This document shows, piece by piece, positions 25,393-33,198 of a stretch of DNA of 64,000 nt. Numbering within the stretch: the first letter of the stretch is position 1; each line of letters begins with the position of its first letter. Origin of the DNA: JBCBRD01 sp039819785 (lineage in GTDB: Bacteria > Pseudomonadota > Alphaproteobacteria > Rhizobiales > Hyphomicrobiaceae); NCBI GenBank assembly GCA_039819785.1, contig JBCBRH010000001.1:124001-188000 (forward strand), written 5' to 3'. The position numbers were made by a program, and so were the translations under genes. The notes beneath the pieces are model-generated. The model worked only from the letters and a program-made list of their open reading frames with translations, ran no database searches and was not told the origin of the DNA.

Positions 25393-26870
25393 GTCTGGGC
25401 TGCCCCGATGCTTGGCAAAACGACTTCAAACCGCGATCCGGTGGACTGAATGAAGGCCTTGAAGGTTCCGCCTCTTGATTGCGCCAGCTCTTCTACAACC
25501 TTTAATCCCAATCCGTGACCGCTGTTATGGGGGCGGGGGTTCGACGATGTGCGCGGCCCATCATCTACGATGGTCAGCAAGACATCGTTGTGGCTGCCCC
25601 TCGTCAAAACCTTGACGTTTGCGCCCTCGGCGTGAGACCGGGCATTGTCGATAAGATTGATCAGAATGCGTTCCAGCGCGGTCTTGTCGTCGACGACGGC
25701 TGCCGGCGCGCCGGCATCAAACGCAAGTGTGCAGCCGGACTTCTCCATCAGTGGTTTGTAACGCGATACGATGTTTGCCACCACTTCATCCGCGCCAACC
25801 GGGGCGCTGATGGCCTTTGTCTGGGCAAGCCCACGGCTGCGCCGGACAGTCGTGTCAGCGATGAAGGCCAGGCGCTCAATTTCCTCCTCTAGCGCTTTGC
25901 AGCAACGGGCAACAGCGGCGTTATCGCGGCCGTGCCGGGCGATAAGTTCGACGTAGAGCGCGAGGTTTGCGATCGGAGTGCGCAAATCATGGGACAATCG
26001 CGCCGCACTTTCGGCCCGCATGCGGTGCTGGCGGGTTGCTCCGGACTGAAACCGAACCAACGCTAACAAAGCGAGGCTGCAGCCCAAGGCGACCGGGACG
26101 ACGATTGCCAGAATGGGCGACGTTGCCGCGCCTGTGGCTGCTTTTATGTCGACGTGGATTTTCCAACCGGCGAAGCTGTCTGTGAGGTCATGACGAACCG
26201 TATGTGTGTCTGAGGTCGGCGGTTCGTTAAGCGGCCATCGACGCTGATCCCAAGGGTCTCGGAGCTCGACCGGCTGGCGCGTTTCAGAGGCCTGGCCGGT
26301 GAGCACGTCGTCTATGGTTTGCCGGAGTTCATGCAGCATCGATGCGATGCAAATGACACGTGTGGTGTCAACGTGGCCGCAGGTGATCAGCGTGGGTTCA
26401 TCCAGAAAGACTGCCCAAGCAGAACCGGTTGCCTGGATGGTTGTCTTTTCCATTGCCGCCGATAAGCCGGATTCGATCTGGGCGAGTTCTTGTCGTTCCT
26501 GAAAAAGGAGGGAAGACGGGTCTTCTGGAGGGTACACGCGTCGCTCATCGTCGATGAGGACAACGAACGGCGGGGTGCGTTCATGAACAAGGCGGCGCAG
26601 AAAACCGATGGGTTCATTCACGCCTGACAGCGCTGCCTGGAGAGTGGCAAGGCGGTCAGATACAACGGGCACAATGGCCGTTTGCAGCTGGACTGCGTAT
26701 GATCTCGCGACTTGCTGCGCAGCTTCAATTGCCAGGGCCTTTGACGCAGCTTTATCGCTCACAATGGTTCTGACCGCCATCGCGGCGATGATGATCAAGG
26801 GGACGGTTACGAGCCCAACTGCGATGGCGCTGAGGCGGGACACGCGCATTGGTTTGCTTTGTGTCGGCAT
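25389..26870 (-). CDS. Sensor histidine kinase, partner of the adjacent response regulator
   Basis: 493 residues. Two transmembrane segments (about 12-34 and 265-285) bound a periplasmic sensor domain of about 230 residues. The H-box is RLSHDLRTPIANL and the N-box LINLIDNARSHA. The G1 box reads DDGPR instead of the usual D-x-G-x-G and the F-box is hardly visible, but G2 (GHGLGL) is intact, so ATP binding may be altered. It overlaps the response regulator gene by four bases. The sensor domain has two cysteines in LITCGHVDTTRVICIAS, which might be redox sensitive (inference). Confidence 0.87.
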   Translation of the reverse strand: MPTQSKPMRVSRLSAIAVGLVTVPLIIIAAMAVRTIVSDKAASKALAIEAAQQVARSYAVQLQTAIVPVVSDRLATLQAALSGVNEPIGFLRRLVHERTPPFVVLIDDERRVYPPEDPSSLLFQERQELAQIESGLSAAMEKTTIQATGSAWAVFLDEPTLITCGHVDTTRVICIASMLHELRQTIDDVLTGQASETRQPVELRDPWDQRRWPLNEPPTSDTHTVRHDLTDSFAGWKIHVDIKAATGAATSPILAIVVPVALGCSLALLALVRFQSGATRQHRMRAESAARLSHDLRTPIANLALYVELIARHGRDNAAVARCCKALEEEIERLAFIADTTVRRSRGLAQTKAISAPVGADEVVANIVSRYKPLMEKSGCTLAFDAGAPAAVVDDKTALERILINLIDNARSHAEGANVKVLTRGSHNDVLLTIVDDGPRTSSNPRPHNSGHGLGLKVVEELAQSRGGTFKAFIQSTGSRFEVVLPSIGAAQT

Positions 26871-27047
26871 CTTGCGTGCTATCCAGCCGGGTTTGCGGAA
26901 ATTGCTCGTCGAGCGCGGTCATGGGTCGGAGTTATCATGTGCGCCTCGCCTGCGACGTCAATCCGTCTTGAGACCGCGGTGTAGCCCAAGACTATCAGAG
27001 ACTTGAATGACACCGGTCAGAAAGCTGTCAGGTGAGACGACCGGCGC

Positions 27048-27260
27048 ATGTCTCGCATAGTACTTCGCACGTCTTGCGGCGTCACAGCTTTGATTTCGGC
27101 ACACCCCGGCCAGCTCTGGCCGAGGACGAGACCTATGGCCTGTCGGCCGGTCAAGGTCTTGATGACGTGGTCGCGTATTGCAGCCCTGCCATTCCTTGGG
27201 CTGGTGGTTCAGCAAGGATTGACGCGTCCGCAGTTGGCCGAGGGTGATCAGAATTCATGC
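27048..27260 (+). pseudogene. Decayed duplicate of the c-type cytochrome gene
   Basis: This stretch copies the cytochrome gene at 22988. In one frame it gives MSRIVLRTSCGVTALIS, in the next GTPRPALAEDETYGLSAGQ and LDDVVAYCS, then after two single-base losses LGLVVQQGLTRPQLAEG. Identical runs of about 29 and 26 bases link it to the intact gene (around 27151-27179 and 27202-27227). The heme motif CSACH is destroyed by the two deletions, and about 130 bp of the 3' part are missing up to the stop region. It is not functional. Confidence 0.82.
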
Positions 27261-27571
27261 CCTGAGGGGGGAGCGTGGACGTTCGGCTTCGGGGCGTTGC
27301 TTTTCAATCGGGTTTTGCTGGCTTGGGCGTCGATTTATCGAGCTGGAGCCCTCGCTGCGGACACAACGTGCAGCCTACCAAAAGTCGATGACCGCATTAG
27401 GCGCGGCGTAACATTTGGCGCTGCATGTCGCGAGACAATGCACAGCAACCCAACCATGCGCCAGCGATTAGAGCCTTTAGTTTTGCGCAATCCGCAAAAC
27501 ATGCGCATAATTTACCTTGACCTGCTGGGCATGTTCGTGTTCTGTGCTTCCTGTGGATTGTGAGGAGCATT
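27261..27571. other. Intergenic region with operator-like inverted repeat
   Basis: About 310 bp without a supported gene between the cytochrome remnant and the next gene. TTTTGCG-CAATC-CGCAAAA at 27481-27499 is a perfect 7-bp inverted repeat about 75 bp before the start of the following gene and may be an operator. The ribosome binding site GAGGAG lies just before 27572. Confidence 0.4.
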
Positions 27572-28384
27572 ATGTCTGACAACGATGAAGATGACAAAGC
27601 GCCTGGGGCAGAGAAGCTCGACGGTACGACTGGTGCCCGCGACGACAAGAACGAGCGCTCAACAGTTGATTTTCCCTACAACGGCCTGGATGCGGCTGAG
27701 GATGTGGCAAGCGCCCTTTGGAGTACTGCAGGCGATAGGCCGCTTGAAGTCGATGCGCTCGCGGGTGCAATGGGTATGGCGATTAGTGGTGCCTTCCGAC
27801 AAAAGACCTCTGCGGCCCGTTCGTTTGGCGTTGTCGAAAAAGAGGGGCGCAGTGCATTTAAGCTTTCACCCTTGGGTGTGAGATTGGTATCTCCGGGGCA
27901 AGAAGAGGTTGCTAGGGCAGATGCTTTTCTTGAAGTAGAGCTGTATCGCAAACTTTATGACGATTATCGCAACCGTTTAATTCCCACAGGCAAAGCGCTT
28001 GAAGAGGTCATGAAGCAGATTGGCGTCGCTTCTAAACAGGCCGACAGGGCTCGTCAGGCGTTTGAGCGATCGGCGCGCCACGCAGGGTACTTTTGGGCCG
28101 GCGACAACAAATTGGTTCGTCCAAATGTTGGTGGAGCACCTTCCGAAGACGCTTCGACGTCCAATGTGGTGGCTGAGAACCAACCAAGCCAATCCGAGGG
28201 ATCGCCTACCACGGCAGACGACAAGTCGGCGATTATTCGAATGCTGGTAGATCGGCTGCCAGATACTCTGGACAACAAAAAACTGGCTCAGTGGCTACGG
28301 ACAGCGGAGGCTAATCTCCGGTGGAGCTATGATGTGCCTGGTGAAATCGAGATTGCCGAGAAGGATACTTACTCGGCAGACTGA
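27572..28384 (+). CDS. Hypothetical protein with winged-helix-like N-terminal half
   Basis: 270 residues. An acidic disordered start (about 1-35) leads to a helical region (DFPYNGLDAAEDVASALW, then DALAGAMGMA and a FGVVEKEGRSAFKLSPLGVRLV strand pair, in part) that reads like a winged helix. A second helical part (LYRKLYDDYRNRLIPTGKAL) follows, then a polar linker and a short C-terminal helix pair. The arrangement resembles DUF5343-like proteins, but I cannot confirm it. Base use is less GC-rich than neighbours, suggesting transfer. The start ATG has GAGGAG at five bases. Confidence 0.7.
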   Translation: MSDNDEDDKAPGAEKLDGTTGARDDKNERSTVDFPYNGLDAAEDVASALWSTAGDRPLEVDALAGAMGMAISGAFRQKTSAARSFGVVEKEGRSAFKLSPLGVRLVSPGQEEVARADAFLEVELYRKLYDDYRNRLIPTGKALEEVMKQIGVASKQADRARQAFERSARHAGYFWAGDNKLVRPNVGGAPSEDASTSNVVAENQPSQSEGSPTTADDKSAIIRMLVDRLPDTLDNKKLAQWLRTAEANLRWSYDVPGEIEIAEKDTYSAD

Positions 28385-28534
28385 ATATCGAGTGCCCCGC
28401 GCGGAACTAGTTTGCGGCCAGGCCGCACGGGGCAGAGCACAACCCAAAGGAGGGCAGTGCTATGTGGTTCATAGCTCGGATCTTACCTTAAGCAAGGGCT
28501 GGTTAAGAATATCCGTTCCACCGGCTCGCCTTGT

Positions 28535-28554
28535 GGCGGAGCTTCGGCTCCGCC
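28535..28554. other. Perfect UUCG hairpin
   Basis: GGCGGAGC-TTCG-GCTCCGCC forms an 8-bp stem closed by a stable UUCG tetraloop, 53 bp before the small gene at 28608. There is no T-run, so it may act as an mRNA stabiliser, an attenuator or the end of the upstream transcript. Confidence 0.5.
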
Positions 28555-28607
28555 CTCTGACCCAAATTCTGCGACTCTTTTAATAGCAAATTTGAAAGGA
28601 TCCGGCG

Positions 28608-28754
28608 ATGCCAAAGAAGCAATCGTCTTCCAAAACTTCCACGTTGGCCTCTAAGGTCTTGAGCGGAAGCAAGAAGCCTACGTTGTCTGAGTCTAAAAAG
28701 TTGGCGGCGTCTGTCTTGTCCCAAGACGAGAAGAAGGGGCAGGGTAAGAAATGA
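28608..28754 (+). CDS. Small lysine/serine-rich protein
   Basis: A 48-residue protein, MPKKQSSSKTSTLASKVLSG then KKPTLSESKKLAASVLSQ and a lysine-rich tail. AAGGAT lies seven bases before the ATG, and the TGA overlaps the next gene's ATG (ATGA), so translation is coupled to the YodC-like gene. Similar short proteins with SKVLSG and AASVLSQ motifs occur in alphaproteobacteria (general knowledge); the function is unknown. It may bind nucleic acid, given the charge (inference). Confidence 0.7.
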   Translation: MPKKQSSSKTSTLASKVLSGSKKPTLSESKKLAASVLSQDEKKGQGKK

Positions 28755-28954
28755 GCACCGAGCTTCTTTCGGTCGGCGCAACTGTAATGTTGAAGTCCGG
28801 TGGGCCGGTCATGACTGTTGTCAAACCGCCCAGCAACGCCACAAGTGATGTGCTCTGTCGATGGTTTCAAGACGAGTTGCCGCATAAAGCAGTGTTCCCA
28901 GCGCAAGCGCTGGAGACTGTCACGCCGCCACATAAGCGCAGTGTGGTGTTCTAG
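28751..28954 (+). CDS. YodC-family (DUF2158) protein
   Basis: 67 residues. The opening VGATVMLKSGGPVMTVVKPP and the CRWFQDELPHKAVFPAQALE segment match the small DUF2158/YodC family, a compact beta barrel of unknown role, often on mobile or plasmid-borne DNA. It overlaps the preceding small gene by four bases and is followed by a strong terminator at 28963, so the two form a complete little transcript. Confidence 0.8.
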   Translation: MSTELLSVGATVMLKSGGPVMTVVKPPSNATSDVLCRWFQDELPHKAVFPAQALETVTPPHKRSVVF

Positions 28955-28962
28955 AAGGTATG

Positions 28963-28993
28963 GCCTCGGCACCTCAGTGCCGAGGCTTTCGTT
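28963..28993 (+). terminator. Rho-independent terminator after the YodC-like gene
   Basis: GCCTCGGCAC and GTGCCGAGGC form a perfect 10-bp stem with a CTCA loop, followed by TTTCGTTT. A second hairpin (CACCCGTGCT / AGCACGGGTG, 29001-29021) lies just behind it. Together they end the transcript of the two small genes and shield the tRNA gene. Confidence 0.82.
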
Positions 28994-29069
28994 TGCCGTT
29001 CACCCGTGCTCAGCACGGGTGGCTGCGGCTTATGAGCAAAAGACTGGCGCTGTAAGCTGTTGATTTTAT

Positions 29070-29144
29070 TGGTGGGCGGTACTGGGATTGAACCAGTGAC
29101 CCCACGCGTGTGAAGCGTGTGCTCTACCGCTGAGCTAACCGCCC
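29070..29144 (-). tRNA. tRNA-Val (anticodon CAC)
   Basis: On the reverse strand the sequence folds as a full cloverleaf: acceptor GGGCGGT pairing with ACCGCCC, D arm GCTC...GAGC, anticodon stem CACGC/GCGTG with loop TTCACAC (anticodon CAC, reading GUG), T arm ACTGG-TTCAATC-CCAGT. The discriminator A and the CCA end (29070-29072) are encoded. The 3' end faces the foreign-looking gene group at 27572-28954. Confidence 0.95.
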
Positions 29145-29324
29145 GGTCTCCAGCGAGGGTGATGCGCCGGGTCGCCCGGTATGCGAGGCGTCGTGGTTTG
29201 TGTCAAGCGGCCGATCATTTCGGGGCGCTTACCCATCGCTGGCGGGCCGCAAGCGTAGAGGCCAACGTTCGCATCCCCCACGCTATCCCAACGCAAGACC
29301 CCAACGCAAAACTCGGCGCTGTGC

Positions 29325-29546
29325 CTACTTCTGGATCAAAAATCGATAGACGCCAGAGGTTTCGTCGCTTTTAAGCAGCGTGTAGCCCGTCGTTTCGCAA
29401 AAGGCGTCAAAATCCGGCACGGAGCCGGGGTCGGTCGCCAGTACTTCGAGCGTTTGGGATTTTTCCAGCGCGTCCATGGCTTTCTTGGCCTTCAGAATCG
29501 GGAGTGGGCAGGCCATCCCCTTGGTGTCGAGCGTTTGATCGGCCAT
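29325..29546 (-). CDS. TusA-family sulfur carrier protein
   Basis: 73 residues, start MADQTLDTKGMACPLPILKAKKAM with the carrier cysteine Cys13 in the CPxP motif (quoted in part). The remaining beta-alpha fold ends VYRFLIQK. TusA-like proteins carry persulfide sulfur for tRNA thiolation, cofactor synthesis or sulfur oxidation. It is a single gene here. Together with the YeeE/YedE permease and the sulfite dehydrogenase in this window it fits a sulfur-using lifestyle, although they are not one operon. Confidence 0.88.
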   Translation of the reverse strand: MADQTLDTKGMACPLPILKAKKAMDALEKSQTLEVLATDPGSVPDFDAFCETTGYTLLKSDETSGVYRFLIQK

Positions 29547-29962
29547 GCCGCGTGGTTTCCTTCGTGTCTTGTGTTCCGTGCCGCGGCGTCGAACGTGCTC
29601 CGTGGCAGGTGCTATCCTAGCGCGGTCCGTGCCCTGCGCCAGTCTCAGCTTTGAACGACCTTCGTCTGGTTCGGTCAAGCCCCCGGTTGCGTGTCTGCTG
29701 GTTGTCCCGGGCTCAGGTGCGGGCGGCGGGCCACACATAGCGGGTGCGGACTATGACGATGGTCGGGGCTGATTTTACGCGTTTTTGCAACACACCTGTT
29801 ATAAGCCGCGCTAACACCCCGTTGCTTCATGAGTGTTCGCGGGAGCCGCATTGACTTCTGGCGCGGGGGCCGGATTGATTGGTGGTTGCGGCTTGATGGG
29901 TTCCGAGTAACCGGGGAACTGATCCGAGTTCACGAATAAGACGGCAAAAGGCGACGATCATA
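29547..29962. other. Intergenic region between divergent tusA-like and RND genes
   Basis: 416 bp without a supported gene. The reverse frame upstream of the TusA-like start is open to 29738 but shows no binding site and no family features. Promoters for both neighbours must lie here; I see no clear operator or riboswitch. Confidence 0.4.
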
Positions 29963-32449
29963 ATGGCGCAAGGCGAACCTGTGCGAAGGTCCTTTCTGTT
30001 TTCATTCGGGCTCGACCGGATCGGCTTGATTGCGCTGAAAGTGCCGTGGCTGTCGGCGCTTGTGATCCTGGCGCTGTCCATTTTGGCGGGTTTTGGCGTT
30101 GCGCGTTTGCAGGTGGACGATTCCTTATCGGAATTGTTCCGCACGGATTCAAAGGAGTTTCGCCAGTACGAGGCCATTGACCGACTGTTCCCGTCGTCTG
30201 AATTCGATGTGCTGGCCGTGGTTGTCGGCGATAAGCTGCTGTCGCCAGAGGGGCTGACAGCTTTTGCCGATGCGATGATCGAACTGCAGTTGAGCGACGG
30301 TGTCGGTGGGATCGTTTCGATGCTTTCGGCGCGTGGCATGCCCGATGCGACGGGATATCCGCCGCCTATTGTGCCTGACGTCATGCCGGAGGCGGGGCCT
30401 GAGTTCGATCAGATCGTCAGGACATTGCGGGAAAATGACATCGTCAAGGGCAAGTTCCTGTCAGATGATGGAACGCTTGCGCTGATCGTCATTTCGCTTG
30501 ATCGGGAGGTGGTCAAGGAACTGTCGTCGGCAACCGTGGTGGGCGGTATCAGGTCGGCCTTGGTTGATGTGTTGGAACCGGCCGGGCTCGGGGTCAAACT
30601 GACCGGTGCGCCGGTGATGCAACTTGAAATCCGTAATGCGGTTGAGCGTGACCGGCTTGTCTACAACGGGCTTGGTTTTCTGGCGGGGCTTGTCGTCGCG
30701 TATGCGTTTTTCCGCCGGATTTCGTTGACGCTCATCGCGGTGGCGGGGCCGGCCATTGCGATTTTGTGGACGTTGGGTGTCGTTGGCGGGCTCGATTACC
30801 GGCTGAATCTGTTCATCAACGTCATCACGCCGTTGATCCTCGTGCAGGGCTTTTCGGATTCCATGCACCTTGTGTTTTCCATCCGGCGTAGCGTGATCGC
30901 GGGAATGGACCGGGTGGCGGCGGCCCGCGAAGCTGTGTTGGATGTGGCACCGGCGTGCCTCCTGACGGCGATGAATGCGGGTATTGCGATCATGTCGTTT
31001 TCGCTCGCGGAGTCAGCGTTGATCCGGACGTTCGGTCAGGCCGCGCTGATGGCTGTGTTTATCTCGTATCTCGCGGTTGCCGTTGTTGTTCCGACACTGG
31101 CTGTCCTGCTGGTGCGCGCCGAGCCTGAACCTGCCGGAGCCGGTGGCGGGATGGGTGCTGATGGCGCGCAGGGCGGCGGGTCCGGTGGCAAGGGCGATGT
31201 GCTGCAGACGGCGACAGGAGGGATCGTCAACTTCGTCATTCAACGACCGCTTGTTTTCACGTTGCTCGGGATCATTTTGACGATTGCGACGGGGTGGGCC
31301 TATGCGAGTCTGGAGCCTCGCTACCGGCTGGCCGATCAAGTTCCAGACCGGGAACAGGCCCTGGCTGGCAGCGCGCAGCTTGATCAGAAGCTGACCGGGG
31401 CCAATCCCGTGCATGTGATGATCAGCTGGACCGGATTGGCTGCCGAGGCGAAAGCGGCTGCGGCGGCTTCGGGCGCTGGGCAGGCTGGTGAGGCGGGTGA
31501 AACGGGTCCAGCCGGGGCTTCGACTGGCAGTGGCTACGATCTGTACGATGCGGCCACACTTGATACGATTGCCGATGTCCATCGCATTGTCGAAGAGCGC
31601 GCGGGGCTTGGAAACGTCTGGTCGCTTGACAGTCTCAGGCGTTGGCTGGCCGCGGCCGGTGATGATGACATCGAGACCGTCAAGAGCTACGTCGGCCTGC
31701 TGCCGGACCATTTGGTTCGGCGGTTTATTTCCGAGGATGAGACGTCCGTTCTTGTGACGGCGCGGTTGCCCGACATTGACGCCAGCGAGATTCTGCCGGT
31801 CGTTGACAGGCTGGATGCGGCGCTGGAGCCGATCCGTGCTGCTCACCCAGGCTATGAGATTGCGGTCACCGGGCTGCCGGCCATTGCCGCCCGGAATTCG
31901 GCGACGCTGATCCAGGAACTGAACTGGGGGCTCGTTGGCGACATGTTCGTCATTTTCATCTTCCTTGGGATCGCGTTGAGGTCGATGGTTGCCGGTGTTG
32001 CGAGTGTGTTGCCGTCGTTGTTGCCGATTTTTGTGACCGGGACGTTGCTGTGGGCCGCTGGCGAGGGGCTTCAGTTCGCATCCATAATCGCCATCACGGT
32101 CGCGTTTTCGCTCGCCATCGATTCCACCATTCACTTCCTCAACAGGTTCAGACTGGAGGAAGATCGATTGGGCGGTTTGCCCGGCACTCATATTGAAGCC
32201 TTGAAAATGACCGTGCAGCATATCGGACCGGCGGTGGTCCTCACGACCATTGTTCTGGCGTTGGGGCTGGGGGTGACGATGTTGTCTGATTTGCCGTCGC
32301 TGCGGTTGTTTGGACAGTTATCAGCGGCGTGTCTGTTTGCTTCGCTGTTGGCCCAGCTGGTGATCCTGCCAGCGTCCATCGCGCTCTACCGTCGCCATAT
32401 TCCGCGGCGGTCTGCTGCTGCCAAACCATCGGTGGCACTTGCAGAATAA
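29963..32449 (+). CDS. RND-superfamily exporter, MMPL type
   Basis: 828 residues with two repeats of one transmembrane helix, a large external loop and five further helices, as in MMPL/HpnN-like lipid exporters. The first loop has DDSLSELFRTDSKEFRQYE, the transmembrane repeats GLDYRLNLFINVITPLILVQGFSDSMHLVF (in part) and, in the second half, SIIAITVAFSLAIDSTIHFL. The first cytoplasmic linker and the second external loop hold unusual Gly/Ala-rich inserts (about residues 390-412 and 494-518). Members export lipids or hydrophobic compounds; the substrate is unknown. ATG 29963 starts MAQGEPVRRSF. Confidence 0.85.
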   Translation: MAQGEPVRRSFLFSFGLDRIGLIALKVPWLSALVILALSILAGFGVARLQVDDSLSELFRTDSKEFRQYEAIDRLFPSSEFDVLAVVVGDKLLSPEGLTAFADAMIELQLSDGVGGIVSMLSARGMPDATGYPPPIVPDVMPEAGPEFDQIVRTLRENDIVKGKFLSDDGTLALIVISLDREVVKELSSATVVGGIRSALVDVLEPAGLGVKLTGAPVMQLEIRNAVERDRLVYNGLGFLAGLVVAYAFFRRISLTLIAVAGPAIAILWTLGVVGGLDYRLNLFINVITPLILVQGFSDSMHLVFSIRRSVIAGMDRVAAAREAVLDVAPACLLTAMNAGIAIMSFSLAESALIRTFGQAALMAVFISYLAVAVVVPTLAVLLVRAEPEPAGAGGGMGADGAQGGGSGGKGDVLQTATGGIVNFVIQRPLVFTLLGIILTIATGWAYASLEPRYRLADQVPDREQALAGSAQLDQKLTGANPVHVMISWTGLAAEAKAAAAASGAGQAGEAGETGPAGASTGSGYDLYDAATLDTIADVHRIVEERAGLGNVWSLDSLRRWLAAAGDDDIETVKSYVGLLPDHLVRRFISEDETSVLVTARLPDIDASEILPVVDRLDAALEPIRAAHPGYEIAVTGLPAIAARNSATLIQELNWGLVGDMFVIFIFLGIALRSMVAGVASVLPSLLPIFVTGTLLWAAGEGLQFASIIAITVAFSLAIDSTIHFLNRFRLEEDRLGGLPGTHIEALKMTVQHIGPAVVLTTIVLALGLGVTMLSDLPSLRLFGQLSAACLFASLLAQLVILPASIALYRRHIPRRSAAAKPSVALAE

Positions 32450-32543
32450 CGCATAGGCGTTGATCTAAGTGCAGGCGGTGACGTAAGCATTCCTCAGACC
32501 GTGCTTGTCGCGGAAAACAATAAGAAATTTGGAGGAATACTCT

Positions 32544-32978
32544 ATGCGTCGGTTTTCACTCTGCGCAGCATTTGCGCTGTTGGCCATTATCACGGCTGGT
32601 TTTACCCCAGCTCTTGCCGAGGGTGATGCCAAAGCGGCGGAAGAGCCCGCGGCTCAGGCAACCGGGGCGGCGAAGGCCACGTCCGATGAGGCCTTGATGG
32701 TCAAGGATTTCAACGACGATAAGTTCCTGGATGCCGCGTATGACAATTGCGCCACCGTCGAGAACCGGTCTGCAAACTCGTGTAACTGCGAGCGGAAGCT
32801 GATCGGTGACCGGGTTAACCTTGACGACAAGCAGATGGCTTATCTGTATTGGACGGACAAGAAAACCTTCGTGACGGAATTCGAAAAGAAAAAGAAGGCT
32901 GACCCGGATTTCCCGAAAAACTTCTCAAATCGGTTTTCTAACCTGCAAGCGCTTGTGATCGCTGCATGCGGCGCATGA
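32544..32978 (+). CDS. Exported hypothetical protein with CNC motif
   Basis: 144 residues. A signal peptide (core LCAAFALLAIITAGFTPALA) is followed by an Ala/Glu-rich linker and a helical domain with four cysteines (DNCATVE, NSCNCERK and a C-terminal ACGA). The cysteines may form disulfides in the periplasm. I recognise no family. The ribosome binding site GGAGG before ATG 32544 is strong. A weak hairpin with a T-run (GACC ... GGTC-TTTTTT, 32988-33008) follows and may terminate it. Confidence 0.7.
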   Translation: MRRFSLCAAFALLAIITAGFTPALAEGDAKAAEEPAAQATGAAKATSDEALMVKDFNDDKFLDAAYDNCATVENRSANSCNCERKLIGDRVNLDDKQMAYLYWTDKKTFVTEFEKKKKADPDFPKNFSNRFSNLQALVIAACGA

Positions 32979-33198
32979 GGGCGAACTGACCGCTGTTTGG
33001 TCTTTTTTGAGGGTCTGGCGATCTTGCGATGGTCGTCGGGCCCTTTTCCCTATCCGGGTCATCGAGTGTGGACACGTCAACGTGGGGCTGTTTTTCCTGG
33101 GAAAATCGTCCAGCGATGTCGAGAATTGATCACCCGGTTTCTCGAATTGGCCTATGCTCCGCAGAGACGTCTAACTGCAAGACAGCTGGGTTTGACGA

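Noticed and set aside
23408..26870. Possible composite transposon bounded by the cytochrome copies
   Set aside because: The flanking copies are cytochrome gene sequences, not insertion sequences; there is no transposase and no terminal inverted repeat.
31013..32221. 402-codon open frame on the reverse strand within the RND exporter gene
   Set aside because: It lies fully inside a clear coding gene on the + strand, and its product is rich in Arg, Gln, His and Pro, the usual signature of an antisense frame of GC-rich DNA.
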